Shown here piece by piece: positions 1 through 9,867 of a DNA stretch of 64,000 nt (positions are counted from its first letter, which is position 1; each line of letters opens with the position of its first letter). The stretch covers positions 35,340 through 99,339 of the forward strand of contig CAVYEW010000021.1 of the NCBI GenBank assembly GCA_963767645.1, written 5' to 3'. The translations under genes and the position numbers were made by a program. Source of the stretch: DATFDN01 sp963767645. Lineage in GTDB: Bacteria; Pseudomonadota; Alphaproteobacteria; Acetobacterales; Acetobacteraceae. The notes under the pieces are model-generated. The model was not told the DNA's origin and ran no database searches. It was given only the letters and a program-made list of their open reading frames with translations.

Positions 1-2
1 TG

Positions 3-1574
<1,572 letters not shown>

Positions 1575-1594
1575 CAGTCAGGGGGAGCCCGATC

Positions 1595-2617
1595 ATGCCG
1601 CTCGATCATTTTACTTTTCAGGATTTCCGCCTCGAGAACGGCGGCGTCCTCGCCGAGGCGAGCATCGCTTATCTGACCCTCGGCCACCTCGCCGCGGACG
1701 GGCGCAATGCCATCCTGATGACCCACGGCTACACCTCCGGCCCGGAGTACGTGCTGGGCGGGGCAGGCGCATCAGAGGGCTCCTGGGCCGCGCTGGTCGG
1801 GCCGGGGCGGGCGATCGACACCGATCGGTATTTCGTCCTGTCCTCGAACATGCTGGGCTCGTCCTTCGGCTCCACGAACGCCGCCAGCATCGATCCGGCG
1901 ACTGGGCGGCCGTACGGGTCGCGCTTTCCCGACCTGAGCGTGATGGACATTGTCACCGCGCAGCGCCGGCTCGTCGAGCATCTCGGCATTCGCCATCTGG
2001 TCGCGGTGATCGGCCCATCCTATGGCGGGTTCCAGGCCTTTGCCTGGGCGGTCACGTTCCCGGATTTCATGGACGGCATCGTCGCGGCCGTGACTTCGCC
2101 CAAGGCGCCACCTCGGGGGCTGGAGCCGCCGGAAGCGCGGCTGGCGCAGGACCCAAACTGGAACGGTGGGGACTACTACGACCGCGGCGGCGTGGTGGAG
2201 ACCACCACACAGATGCGCATGGAGACCTTGCGCGGCTACGGCATCGAGGCCCAGCTCGCCGAGCGCATTCCCGATCCGGCGGCGCGCGAGGCAGAGCTGC
2301 GCCGGATCGCGCGCGCCTGGGCGGAGCAATTCGACGCCAACTCGCTCGTGATCCTTCGCAATGCTCTGCGCGGCTATAACGTGGAAGCAGAGTTTCCACG
2401 CATACGCGCCCGCGTGCTATATGTGCTCTCGACCACGGACACGCTGTTTCCGCCTCGCCTTGGCGAACCGGTGATGCGGAAACTCCACGCAGCGGGCGTG
2501 CGCGCGGAGTACATCGAACTGGACAGTCCTTACGGCCATCTCGCCTCCGGCCGCGACGCAGAGAAATGGGCGCCCGCGCTGCGCGGCTTCCTGGCCCGGC
2601 TCAACGAGGGCGCGTGA
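1595..2617 (+). CDS. Alpha/beta hydrolase of the homoserine O-acetyltransferase (MetX) family
   Basis: This 340-residue protein belongs to the MetX/homoserine acetyltransferase-like branch of the alpha/beta hydrolases. The nucleophile elbow reads GPSYGG with Ser142. The acid is likely the Asp of TTDTLFPP and the catalytic His that of YGHLASG near the C-terminus. ATG 1595 was chosen because it follows a strong purine-rich ribosome binding site (gggggag) and opens with a family-like N-terminus; longer starts run into the upstream gene. True MetX proteins usually carry GGSMGG at the elbow, so a different acyl acceptor, or plain hydrolase activity, is possible. No methionine genes are adjacent. 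Confidence 0.75.
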   Translation: MPLDHFTFQDFRLENGGVLAEASIAYLTLGHLAADGRNAILMTHGYTSGPEYVLGGAGASEGSWAALVGPGRAIDTDRYFVLSSNMLGSSFGSTNAASIDPATGRPYGSRFPDLSVMDIVTAQRRLVEHLGIRHLVAVIGPSYGGFQAFAWAVTFPDFMDGIVAAVTSPKAPPRGLEPPEARLAQDPNWNGGDYYDRGGVVETTTQMRMETLRGYGIEAQLAERIPDPAAREAELRRIARAWAEQFDANSLVILRNALRGYNVEAEFPRIRARVLYVLSTTDTLFPPRLGEPVMRKLHAAGVRAEYIELDSPYGHLASGRDAEKWAPALRGFLARLNEGA

Positions 2618-2651
2618 GCGCAGGACATCGATCGCACCAGCGCGGCTCTGA

Positions 2652-2692
2652 GTATCAACATAGTTGACACATGCCGCCAGCTGCTCGATATC
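2652..2692 (+). promoter_or_regulatory. Candidate promoter and operator of the mazEF-like module
   Basis: An imperfect palindrome (GTATCAAC / GTTGACAC, 7 of 8 positions paired, ATA centre, 2652-2670) overlaps a consensus -35 hexamer TTGACA at 2664-2669. Seventeen bases further is GATATC, a weak -10. MazE-type antitoxins repress their own promoters through such palindromes, so this is a plausible autoregulatory operator. That role is inferred from position and symmetry. Confidence 0.45.
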
Positions 2693-2718
2693 AACGCTCG
2701 TGTCGCGGAGAGCCCAGC

Positions 2719-2961
2719 GTGAGGGTGGTCGTCAGGAAATGGGGCAACAGCGCCTCCGTACGGATTCCCGCTTCTGTCATGGCGGCGGCGAACATCGGTC
2801 TCGATCAGCCGGTGGATGTGCGCGAGGAGCAGGGCCGAATCATCATTGATCCGATCCGCGTAGCGGCCTGTGATCTCTCCGCATTGATCGGCGGCATCAC
2901 CGACGAGAACCGCCACGGAGAGATCGATTTCGGCGCCGCTGTCGGCAAGGAGATCACCTGA
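2719..2961 (+). CDS. mazE: MazE/AbrB-family antitoxin
   Basis: This is an 80-residue swapped-hairpin AbrB/MazE protein. The N-terminus VRKWGNSASVRIP is the classic DNA-binding signature of MazE/PemI antitoxins, and the acidic C-terminal half is what would wrap the toxin. GTG 2719 is preferred over upstream starts because it puts that signature at the very N-terminus. The stop codon overlaps the toxin ATG by one base (TGATG), so the pair is translationally coupled. It probably neutralises the downstream endoribonuclease and represses the shared promoter. Confidence 0.85.
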   Translation: MRVVVRKWGNSASVRIPASVMAAANIGLDQPVDVREEQGRIIIDPIRVAACDLSALIGGITDENRHGEIDFGAAVGKEIT

Positions 2962-3293
2962 TGCCGGAACCCTACGTTCCGGAGGCCGGAGATATCGTCT
3001 GGATTGCGCTTGGCCCGCAGGCTGGGCACGAGCAGGCGGGACATCGGCCCGCAGTGGTCCTTAGTCCAAGCGCATACAACGTGAGATCCGGGCTGATCGT
3101 CTGCTGTCCGACCACGACGCGAGTGAAGAACTATCCATTTGAGGTGCGACTATCGGGAGAACCAGTGAGCGTTGTCCTCGCGGACCAGGTGAAAAGCCTG
3201 GACTGGCGGGCAAGGCGGGCCAAGAAGAAGGGACGGGCGTTCCCGGCTGAACTGGCGGAGATTCGCTCCAAGCTGCACGCGCTGATTGGATGA
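2961..3293 (+). CDS. mazF: MazF/PemK-family endoribonuclease toxin
   Basis: This 110-residue protein has the PemK/MazF beta-barrel pattern: GDIVWIALGPQAGHEQAGHRPAVVLSP at the N-terminus, including the conserved HRPAVVLS segment, then CCPTTTR and a DQVKSLDW motif typical of the family. Members cut mRNA at short sequence motifs. It overlaps the antitoxin stop by one base. Length is normal and no defects are seen, so the module looks functional. The cleavage specificity cannot be read from the sequence. Confidence 0.88.
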   Translation: MPEPYVPEAGDIVWIALGPQAGHEQAGHRPAVVLSPSAYNVRSGLIVCCPTTTRVKNYPFEVRLSGEPVSVVLADQVKSLDWRARRAKKKGRAFPAELAEIRSKLHALIG

Positions 3294-3352
3294 GCGGCCC
3301 TGTGCGGCCGATCTGGGTGTCAACGGCACGCTCCGGACGAAGTCACCCATTC

Positions 3353-3381
3353 TTGACACTCCGGCAACCCGCTTGTAGCAA
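3353..3381 (+). promoter_or_regulatory. Candidate sigma-70 promoter of the F0 operon
   Basis: A perfect -35 hexamer TTGACA (3353-3358) is followed by a 17-bp spacer and TAGCAA (3376-3381) as a weak -10. Transcription would begin near 3388, about 30 nt before the atpI start. No better candidate lies in the gap after the toxin gene. Confidence 0.45.
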
Positions 3382-3420
3382 GCGCCCGCTTTCCGGCGGG
3401 GCGACCTGCGCGGGGCGGAC

Positions 3421-3738
3421 ATGACCGAGGAACACGGCGACACCTCCTTCGAGGATCGGCTGCGTGCGGCGCGTGATCGGCAGGGGCTCGATCCCAAGCC
3501 GCCGAAGCCGGACGCATCCGACGGCGGGGACCAGAGCCTGATGGGCATTGGTTTCCGGGTGGCGGTGGAGCTTGTCTCCGCCATGCTGGTGGCCTGCGCC
3601 GTCGGCTGGGGGATCGACCGGCTGGCCGGCACGCGGCCGCTATTCCTGATCCTGTTCGTGCCGGTAGGCGGCGCAGCCGGGATTCTGAACGTCTGGCGCA
3701 CATTCGCTCCAGGCAAGGGGGCCGACAAGGGGCGCTAG
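3421..3738 (+). CDS. atpI: AtpI-family protein of the ATP synthase F0 operon
   Basis: This 105-residue AtpI/ATP synthase I protein has a charged cytoplasmic N-terminus (about 45 residues) and two hydrophobic helices at roughly 46-68 and 74-94. Family members help assemble the c-ring and may be linked to Mg2+ supply. They are not part of the final enzyme. It sits directly upstream of atpB, the usual place in alphaproteobacteria. ATG 3421 is taken as the start because it gives the family-typical length. Confidence 0.85.
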   Translation: MTEEHGDTSFEDRLRAARDRQGLDPKPPKPDASDGGDQSLMGIGFRVAVELVSAMLVACAVGWGIDRLAGTRPLFLILFVPVGGAAGILNVWRTFAPGKGADKGR

Positions 3739-3783
3739 CAAACGGACGCCGCTGCCTGCGGCGGGCCGATAAGGGGGTGGGCC

Positions 3784-4533
3784 GTGGCTTCTGGGAACAT
3801 CGACGCGCTGAGCCAGTTCGAGCTGCATCCGGCGCTCGGCAAGGTCGGCGCCGCGGTCCATTTCAGCCAGTCCAACCTCATGATGGTCGTTGCGGCGGTG
3901 CTGACCTTGGCGCTGCTCGTGATCGGCATGCGTCCGCGTGCGATGGTGCCGGGCCGGCTGCAATCAGCGGCCGAGATGATATACGAGTTCGTGTATTCGA
4001 TGTGCGTCGATACCATCGGGCCGGAGGGAAAGCGGTTCTTCCCGTTCGTGTTCACCGTGTTCCTGTTCATCCTGATCGGCAACCTGATCGGCGTCTTTCC
4101 CTACTTCTTCACCTTCACCAGCCATATCGCCGTCACCCTGGCGCTGACCCTCGTCGTGGTGCTGATGGTCACGCTGGTCGGCATCGTCATCCACGGGCTG
4201 CACTGGTTCAGCTACTTCGTTCCGCAAGGCGTGCCGAAGGCGCTGCTGCCGCTGCTGGTGCCGATCGAGGTCCTGTCCTACGTCTCGCGCATCATCTCGC
4301 TGTCGGTTCGGCTGTTCGCCAACATGATGGCGGGCCATGTCATGCTCGAGGTGTTCGGCGCGTTCGTGGTGATGCTGGGCGCAGCCGGCTGGCTTGGCAT
4401 CGTGCCCGCGATCTTCGCCTTCGGCGTGAACGTAATCCTGATCGGCTTCGAGATCCTGGTCGCCGTGCTGCAGGCGTACGTGTTCGCGATCCTGAGCTGC
4501 ATCTATCTGCACGACGCCGTCCACCTGCATTGA
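3784..4533 (+). CDS. atpB: F0F1 ATP synthase subunit a
   Basis: This 249-residue integral membrane subunit forms the proton half-channels beside the c-ring. The essential arginine is visible in the SLSVRLFANMMAGH segment of the fourth helix, and the C-terminal helix (FEILVAVLQAYVFAIL) is also well conserved. It starts with GTG 3784 behind a purine-rich ribosome binding site (aaggggg). It is the second gene of the operon, and length and order match Rhodospirillales relatives. Confidence 0.96.
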   Translation: MASGNIDALSQFELHPALGKVGAAVHFSQSNLMMVVAAVLTLALLVIGMRPRAMVPGRLQSAAEMIYEFVYSMCVDTIGPEGKRFFPFVFTVFLFILIGNLIGVFPYFFTFTSHIAVTLALTLVVVLMVTLVGIVIHGLHWFSYFVPQGVPKALLPLLVPIEVLSYVSRIISLSVRLFANMMAGHVMLEVFGAFVVMLGAAGWLGIVPAIFAFGVNVILIGFEILVAVLQAYVFAILSCIYLHDAVHLH

Positions 4534-4607
4534 ACGCAGGCTGTATCGCCTTCGCCACACCGCGCGCGCCGCGCCGACCCTATATACCTACCGAAAGGAA
4601 TACGACT

Positions 4608-4832
4608 ATGGATCTCGCTTCCGCCAAGAACATCGGTGCCGGTCTTGCCGTTATCGCGCTGGCGGGTGTCGGCATCGGCATCGGCCAGATCTTCGCCGCG
4701 CTGGTCAATTCCGTCGCCCGCAACCCGGCGGCGCGCGACCGGGTCTTCGGCCTGGCGATCCTTGGCTTCGCCTTGACGGAAGCGGTGGCGCTCTACGCAC
4801 TGGTTATCGCCTTCATCATCCTGTTCGTCTAA
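4608..4832 (+). CDS. atpE: F0F1 ATP synthase subunit c
   Basis: This 74-residue proteolipid is a hairpin of two transmembrane helices joined by the polar loop ARNPAARD. The ion-carrying carboxylate is Glu58 in FALTEAVALYAL. The glycine-rich first helix (GVGIGIGQ) is the packing motif of the c-ring. ATG 4608 is preceded by gaaagga. The surrounding residues are of the proton-binding rather than sodium-binding type (no Gln/Ser ligand set seen). Confidence 0.96.
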   Translation: MDLASAKNIGAGLAVIALAGVGIGIGQIFAALVNSVARNPAARDRVFGLAILGFALTEAVALYALVIAFIILFV

Positions 4833-4886
4833 CGCTGGACGGAGCGGGCGTTGTCGCCGCCCGCTCCTCCCTGGAGGAACAGACAT

Positions 4887-5471
4887 ATGCTGGGTTCGCT
4901 CCGCCGCGCCGTCCTGCCCGCCGTCGCTGCGCTGCTGTCTCTGCCGGCGGCAGCGATGGCGGAGGGAATGCCGCAGCTCAACTTCAACAACCCGCTGACT
5001 CTCGATCAGGTCGGCTGGGGTGCCGTGATATTCCTGATCTTCTTCCTGCTCTGCTGGGGCTGGGGCTTGCCACAGGTGAGGCGGGTGCTCGACCAGCGTG
5101 CTGATGCAATCGCGGCCGATCTGGATACTGCGCGGTCGATCAAGTCCGAGGCCGACGCCGCGATCCGCGAATTGACGGAAGCAACGGCGCGGGCACGGGC
5201 GGAAGCGCAGGGCGCGATCAACGCCGCAGTCGAGAAGGCGAAGCGGGAAGCCGCGGAACGGGCCGCAGTGCTGGATGCGCAGCTCGATGCGCGGCTTCAG
5301 GACTCCGAGCAGCGCATCGCCGCCGCCCAGGTTTCGGCCATGCGGGCGCTGCGGACGGTGGCGACCGACGCCGCCATCGCGCTGGTCGGGCGGCTGACGG
5401 CCAGCACCCCCGATCCCGCGCGGATCGAGCGGGCAGTCGGCGCCGCCCTGGCCGCCCGCGGCCAGGGCTGA
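4887..5471 (+). CDS. atpF': F0F1 ATP synthase subunit b'
   Basis: This 194-residue peripheral-stalk subunit has a signal-like hydrophobic start (about residues 5-24), a membrane anchor around IFLIFFLLCWGWGLP, then a long alanine- and charge-rich coiled coil reaching toward F1. ATG 4887 follows ggagg at ideal spacing, so the longer reading frame start was rejected. Photosynthetic and many other alphaproteobacteria carry paired b' and b genes in this order, forming a heterodimeric stalk. Confidence 0.92.
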   Translation: MLGSLRRAVLPAVAALLSLPAAAMAEGMPQLNFNNPLTLDQVGWGAVIFLIFFLLCWGWGLPQVRRVLDQRADAIAADLDTARSIKSEADAAIRELTEATARARAEAQGAINAAVEKAKREAAERAAVLDAQLDARLQDSEQRIAAAQVSAMRALRTVATDAAIALVGRLTASTPDPARIERAVGAALAARGQG

Positions 5472-5486
5472 GGAAGGACCGAGACG

Positions 5487-5996
5487 ATGGAAACTGCGTT
5501 CTGGGGTGAGCCCAAGATCTGGGTCGCGATCGCTTTCGTCGTGTTCTTCATCCTGTTTGGCAAGAAACTCTGGACGGCGCTCGCCGAGATCCTGGACGGC
5601 CGCGCCAACGCCGTCCGTGCCGAGCTGGAGGAGGCGGCGCGGTTGCGCCGCGAAGCCGAGGACATGCTGCGCGAGGCGCGGCTGCGCCGGGACCGCGCCC
5701 TCGAGGACGCGCAGCAGCTGATCGCGGGCGCCCATTCCGAGGCGGAGCGCCTCGCCGCCAGCGCCGCGCAGGACGCCCAGGCGGCAGCGGCCCGGCGCGA
5801 GCAGATGGCGCTTGACCGGATCGCCGCGGCCGAGAAGGCGGCAGTCGATCAGGTCCGTCTGACAGCAGCGGACGTCGCGACCATCGCAGCCCGTCAGGTG
5901 ATCGCCGAGGGCCTGTCGCCCGACGCCGATGCCGCGCTGATCGACCACTCGATCCGCGCGCTGCCCGCAGCCTTGTCAGCGCGTCGGGCGGCTTGA
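5487..5996 (+). CDS. atpF: F0F1 ATP synthase subunit b
   Basis: This 169-residue second stalk subunit has a single N-terminal membrane span (IWVAIAFVVFFILFG) followed by an Ala/Arg/Glu-rich coiled coil. It starts 15 bp after b' behind aggaagg. It pairs with b' to connect F0 to F1; the F1 genes are not in this window, as usual in alphaproteobacteria. It ends 16 bp from the convergent histidine kinase, with no clear terminator between. Confidence 0.93.
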   Translation: METAFWGEPKIWVAIAFVVFFILFGKKLWTALAEILDGRANAVRAELEEAARLRREAEDMLREARLRRDRALEDAQQLIAGAHSEAERLAASAAQDAQAAAARREQMALDRIAAAEKAAVDQVRLTAADVATIAARQVIAEGLSPDADAALIDHSIRALPAALSARRAA

Positions 5997-6012
5997 GCCG
6001 GCCCTGTCGTCA

Positions 6013-8079
6013 TCACCTTGCGAAAGCGGCTTCCAGCATATCGCGAATCTTGGCCGCGAGCGCATCAAGCGCGAATGGCTTACCGATGATTTCCATCCCC
6101 GGCGCGAGCTGGCCCTCCAAGGCATGGCCCGCATAGCCGGTGATGAACAGCACCGGCAGGCCCGGCCTGTGCGCGCGTGCGGCGTCGGCGAGCTGACGCC
6201 CGTTCAGACCGGGCAAGCCTACATCCGTTACCAGCAGCTCCACGCGGATATCGGATAGCAACTGGCGCAGGCCGGAAGGTCCGTCCGTGGCCTCCAGCAC
6301 AGTGTGGCCCTGCTCGCGCAAGGTCTCCGCAATCAGCGTGCGAACGGCTTCCTCGTCCTCGATGACCAGCACGGTTCCGCCGACTCCGGCCCGGCTCTCC
6401 GATAGTCCCAGCGCATCCGCATTCGCTGGTTCTTCGCTGATCTCGCGGCGGGGGAGATAAAGGCGAACCGTGGTGCCTCTGCCCGGCTCGCTCTCGAGCC
6501 GAACCAGCCCGTCCGACTGGCGCACGAATCCGTAGAGCTGCGACAGACCCAGACCGGTTCCCTGCCCGATCGGCTTGGTCGTGAAGAACGGCTCGAAGGC
6601 GCGCGCGGCGATCTCCGGGGCCATGCCCTGACCAGTGTCGCTGACGGCAAGCTCCACGTAGTCGCCCGGCACCGCCCCGTCCTGGCCAACCAAATCGGCC
6701 GGGGTGAGATGCCGTTCCGCGGTCGAGAGCGTGAGCGTACCGCCATCGGGCATGGCATCGCGTGCGTTGATCGACAGGTTGAGCAGCGCGCTCTCCAGCT
6801 GATTCGCATCGCACAGCACGGTCCAGGTCGTCTGCGCGATATGCATCCGGACCTCGACCTCCGGCCCTACCGTGCGCCGGATCAGCTCCACCATGCCGAG
6901 CACCAGCTCATTGAGCACGAGCGGTCTTGGCTGCAATGCCTGCCGGCGCGCGAACGCCAGCAGCCGATGCGTGAGCGAAGCCGCCCGCTCCACTCCTTTG
7001 CGTGCCGCATCCACGAAGCGGGCCGCCTCAGCGATCCGGTCTTGCTGGATGCGGCGTTGCATTAGTTCCAGACTGCCCGCAATGCCGGTAAGCATGTTGT
7101 TGAAATCGTGCGCGATGCCGCCCGTGAGCTGGCCCACCGCCTCCATCTTATGGGCTTGGCGCAGCGCTTCCTCGGCCTGCTCGCGCTCCAGCACTTCCTG
7201 ATGCAACTGCCTCAGCGCCTGGGACAGCTCGGCCGTGCGCTCGGCAACCCGGCGCTCGAGCTCCTCGGCCGCGAGCCTCGCCTCAGTGATATCCACGTTG
7301 CAGCCGGTGTAGCCGAGGAACGTGCCCGCGTCGTCGCGCCTTGGCACACCCTCGCAACGCAGCCAACGCACCCGACCGGCCTTGTCGCGCACCCGAGTCA
7401 CGGTCTTGAACGGACTGCGTGCCAGGAAGGCTTCAAGGAAGGCGGCGCGGTACTGGTCGAGATCCTCTGGCAGGACAGTGCTTTCCCAACCAAGCCCCAG
7501 CATCTCCGAGGCAGGGCGCCCGAACAGGCGGTCGTAGTGCAGGTTGGCGAAGATGACCTGGCCGTCCGCATCGGTCATCCAGATCAGGGCCGGCGCGCTG
7601 TCCGCCATGTGACGGAACCGCGTCTCACTCTCGCGGAGCGCCATCGAGGCAGCCCGTCTTTCTTTCCGTTCGGCTGCTTCGGCCAGCGCGCGGCGTACGA
7701 CCACGGCCAAGCGTCCCAGACGCTGCTTGACAACGTAATTGGTAGCGCCGGCCCTCACGGCCTCGATTGCCGTCTCTTCGCCGAGCATGCCGGACACGAA
7801 GATGAACGGGATGTCGGGCGCCAGATCGCGCGCGATCGTCAGGGCCTCGGTGCCGTCGAAATCCGGCAGCGAGAAGTCCGCCAGGATCACGTCGAATGGC
7901 GCGCCTCCCGCCAAGGCGGCGGTAAAGGCGTGCCGGGTCTCAACGCGCTCCACCTCGAGCGTAAATCCGCCTTGGCGCAGCCGTTCAGCGACGAGTTCGG
8001 TGTCGGCGGCGCTGCCCTCCAGGTGCAGCACCCTGCACCGTTCGCCCGCCGGGTGGTCCGCTGAAGGGTGATCCTTCAC
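6013..8079 (-). CDS. Hybrid sensor histidine kinase with N- and C-terminal receivers
   Basis: This 688-residue signalling protein starts at GTG 8079, overlapping the stop of the upstream response regulator (GTGA). Domain order is receiver (about 14-130, acceptor Asp68 in ADFSLPD), PAS (about 150-268), coiled linker, HisKA with His324 in GGIAHDFNNML, HATPase (about 430-550, with DTGQGM and GTGLGL) and a second receiver (about 570-685, acceptor in VTDVGLPG). No membrane segments are seen, so it is cytosolic. It looks intact, whereas its two likely partners immediately upstream are broken. The signal sensed by the PAS domain is unknown. Confidence 0.9.
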   Translation of the reverse strand: MKDHPSADHPAGERCRVLHLEGSAADTELVAERLRQGGFTLEVERVETRHAFTAALAGGAPFDVILADFSLPDFDGTEALTIARDLAPDIPFIFVSGMLGEETAIEAVRAGATNYVVKQRLGRLAVVVRRALAEAAERKERRAASMALRESETRFRHMADSAPALIWMTDADGQVIFANLHYDRLFGRPASEMLGLGWESTVLPEDLDQYRAAFLEAFLARSPFKTVTRVRDKAGRVRWLRCEGVPRRDDAGTFLGYTGCNVDITEARLAAEELERRVAERTAELSQALRQLHQEVLEREQAEEALRQAHKMEAVGQLTGGIAHDFNNMLTGIAGSLELMQRRIQQDRIAEAARFVDAARKGVERAASLTHRLLAFARRQALQPRPLVLNELVLGMVELIRRTVGPEVEVRMHIAQTTWTVLCDANQLESALLNLSINARDAMPDGGTLTLSTAERHLTPADLVGQDGAVPGDYVELAVSDTGQGMAPEIAARAFEPFFTTKPIGQGTGLGLSQLYGFVRQSDGLVRLESEPGRGTTVRLYLPRREISEEPANADALGLSESRAGVGGTVLVIEDEEAVRTLIAETLREQGHTVLEATDGPSGLRQLLSDIRVELLVTDVGLPGLNGRQLADAARAHRPGLPVLFITGYAGHALEGQLAPGMEIIGKPFALDALAAKIRDMLEAAFAR

Positions 8080-8381
8080 GCCGCCCCGCCGCGCTCCATG
8101 CGTACACCGGGCGGGGGCCGCTCGTTGAGCACCGCCCAGAACACCCCGAGGTCGCGAATGGCGTCGAAGAACTCGCGATGGCCGACCGGCTTCACGACGA
8201 AGGCATTCACGCCACGGCCCGGGCCCGCATTGCCACGACAACGGTGATCGAGCGCCTCGACGCCGTCGCGCGCCACCACGACCGGGTTCACAAGGCCGCT
8301 TTTCTGGAGAGCGTCCAGCGTCAGCTCCACGTCGTTCGAGCTATCTTCGACGAGGAGGATCGGCCTCAGCGCGGTCGGCAT
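8076..8381 (-). pseudogene. Response regulator (Rcp1-like) with internal deletion removing the phosphoacceptor
   Basis: The first 45 residues are a normal receiver start (PILLVEDSSNDVELTLDALQ, then VVARDGVEALD). The last 50 are a normal receiver end (GVNAFVVKPV, then DLGVFWAVLNE). The centre is missing: ALDHRCRGNAGPGR leads straight into GVNAF. The family normally has about 60 more residues here, including the phosphoacceptor Asp on beta-3 and the Thr/Ser on beta-4. The join is in frame, so a 101-residue protein could be made but could not be phosphorylated. It lies between two kinases with start-stop overlap on the downstream side. I call it a deletion pseudogene; a repurposed stub is less likely. 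Confidence 0.8.
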
Positions 8382-8383
8382 GA

Positions 8384-9111
8384 TCAGTCTCCCCTCGGCC
8401 GCAGAGCGGCGGACGGCAGCGTGAAATAAAAGGTCGCACCCCGCTTGGGCTCGCCCTCGGCCCAGGTTCGGCCGCCATGGCGCTCGACGATGCGGCGCAC
8501 ATTGGCAAGGCCGATGCCGACTCCCTCGTAGTCCTCCGCCCGATGGAGACGCTGGAAGACCCCGAACAGTTTGTGTGCGTAGGCCATGTCGAAACCCACA
8601 CCATTATCGCACACGGAGCACACTAACCCTGTCTCGCTCGCCTCGCAATCCACCCCGATGATCGGCTCCGCGCGAAAATGAGTGTACTTTATCGCGTTGG
8701 GCAGCAGGTTCTGGAACACCTGCCTGAGCATCACCGGGTCGGCGCGCACCACGGGAAGGGCCCCGATCCGCCAGGGGATGGCGCGACCCTGGACGTCCGG
8801 CGCCAGCACCTCGATCGCCTCTTTGACCAGCGCGCCGGTATCGACCTCGACCAAGGTCAGGCTGCCGCGGCCCATTCGGGAGAAGTTCAGCAGCGCGTCG
8901 ACGAGGAGGCCGGCCGTCTGGACCGACTTGATGATGGTGGCGACGAACCGGCGACTCGCCTCGTCCAGCCGCTCGCCTTCCCTTTCCGTCAGCAACTCGG
9001 CGTAGCCGGCGACGTGGCGGAACGGCGCTCGTAGATCGTGGGAGACCGAGTAAGAGCGCTGCGATACAGCAAAGCTCGCCTCTGCAGCAGCCAGTCTACA
9101 TCGCGGCTCAT
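8384..9111 (-). pseudogene. Bacteriophytochrome-type histidine kinase, 5' truncated
   Basis: Only the transmitter remains: an H-box YSVSHDLRAPFRHVAGY (about 9010-9060), dimerisation helix, then the ATPase with NLLPNAIKYTH, DNGVGFDM and GIGLANVRR. The long sensor region usual for this family is absent. The transmitter frame has no ATG, GTG or TTG before the H-box and runs back to a TAG inside cobS; the first near-cognate codon is CTG at 9094. In another frame an ATG (9111) overlaps the cobS stop as ATGA, so a truncated gene plus a one-base shift is also possible. Either way it is a remnant. Confidence 0.75.
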
Positions 9112-9860
9112 CCGAGGGCGGACCGGCCGGACAGTGCCCCGAGCACGACGCATTCTATCGCCACCACGGTTGCGCCCAGCACGTCTCCCGTGTAGCCGCC
9201 GATCTGCCGGCGGGCGAACCAACCCATGCCAATCGCCGTCCCGAACGCTGCTATGGCAATGCCACAGGCCAGGCCGGGCGGCAGCAGCAGCATCGTCGTC
9301 GCCACACTCAGCCCCAGCCCGAGGCTGGCGCGCCCCTGGTGGGGCGTGCGAAGCCCAGTCGCCAGACCCTTGGCGCGGGCTGGCCTTGTGAGGAGGATCA
9401 CGACGATCAGGCCGCCTCGCCCCAGCGCGCCGGCTGCCATCAAGGCCGTGGCGACCGTGCCGGTTTGCGCAATGCCTGCAATGGCGCTGCCCCGAGCCGC
9501 AAGCGATAGGATCAGGGCAAGCGCGCCGTAAGTGCCTATGCGGCTGTCACGCATGATCTCCAGCTTCCGATCCGGCGAGGTCCCGCCGCCCAAGCCATCG
9601 GCCGTGTCCGCGAGCCCGTCCTCATGCAGCGCGCCAGTGACCAGGATTTCGGCCGCCAGCGTGCAGACCGCACCCAGAGATGCCGGCAGACCCAGGCGCT
9701 GAGATACCCAATAGACCGCCGCGCCGGTCGCGCCCACCGCCGCGCCGACCAGAGGGAACGCCCATACGCTCCGTCCCAGATCGCCGTGCCATTCAGCCAT
9801 CCGGGCGCCCACCGGGAGTCGGGTCAGCAAGGCGAACGCCACTGCGAGGTCGGAGAGCAA
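9108..9860 (-). CDS. cobS: Adenosylcobinamide-GDP ribazoletransferase (cobalamin synthase)
   Basis: This 250-residue polytopic membrane enzyme joins adenosylcobinamide-GDP to alpha-ribazole, the last nucleotide-loop step. The conserved HEDGLADTADGLGGG segment with its Asp/Glu metal ligands is present, as is RDSRIGTYG; the rest is a run of hydrophobic helices. The start is probably TTG 9860, seven bases after the cobT stop. The end overlaps the degraded kinase gene. It is the last gene of a cobB-cobT-cobS minus-strand operon. Confidence 0.93.
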   Translation of the reverse strand: MLSDLAVAFALLTRLPVGARMAEWHGDLGRSVWAFPLVGAAVGATGAAVYWVSQRLGLPASLGAVCTLAAEILVTGALHEDGLADTADGLGGGTSPDRKLEIMRDSRIGTYGALALILSLAARGSAIAGIAQTGTVATALMAAGALGRGGLIVVILLTRPARAKGLATGLRTPHQGRASLGLGLSVATTMLLLPPGLACGIAIAAFGTAIGMGWFARRQIGGYTGDVLGATVVAIECVVLGALSGRSALG

Positions 9861-9867
9861 CCCGCGA

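Noticed and set aside
4503..5948. 481-codon open frame on the minus strand across the ATP synthase stalk genes
   Set aside because: It lies antisense to atpE, atpF' and atpF, has no recognisable domain, and is the expected by-product of GC-rich codon bias.
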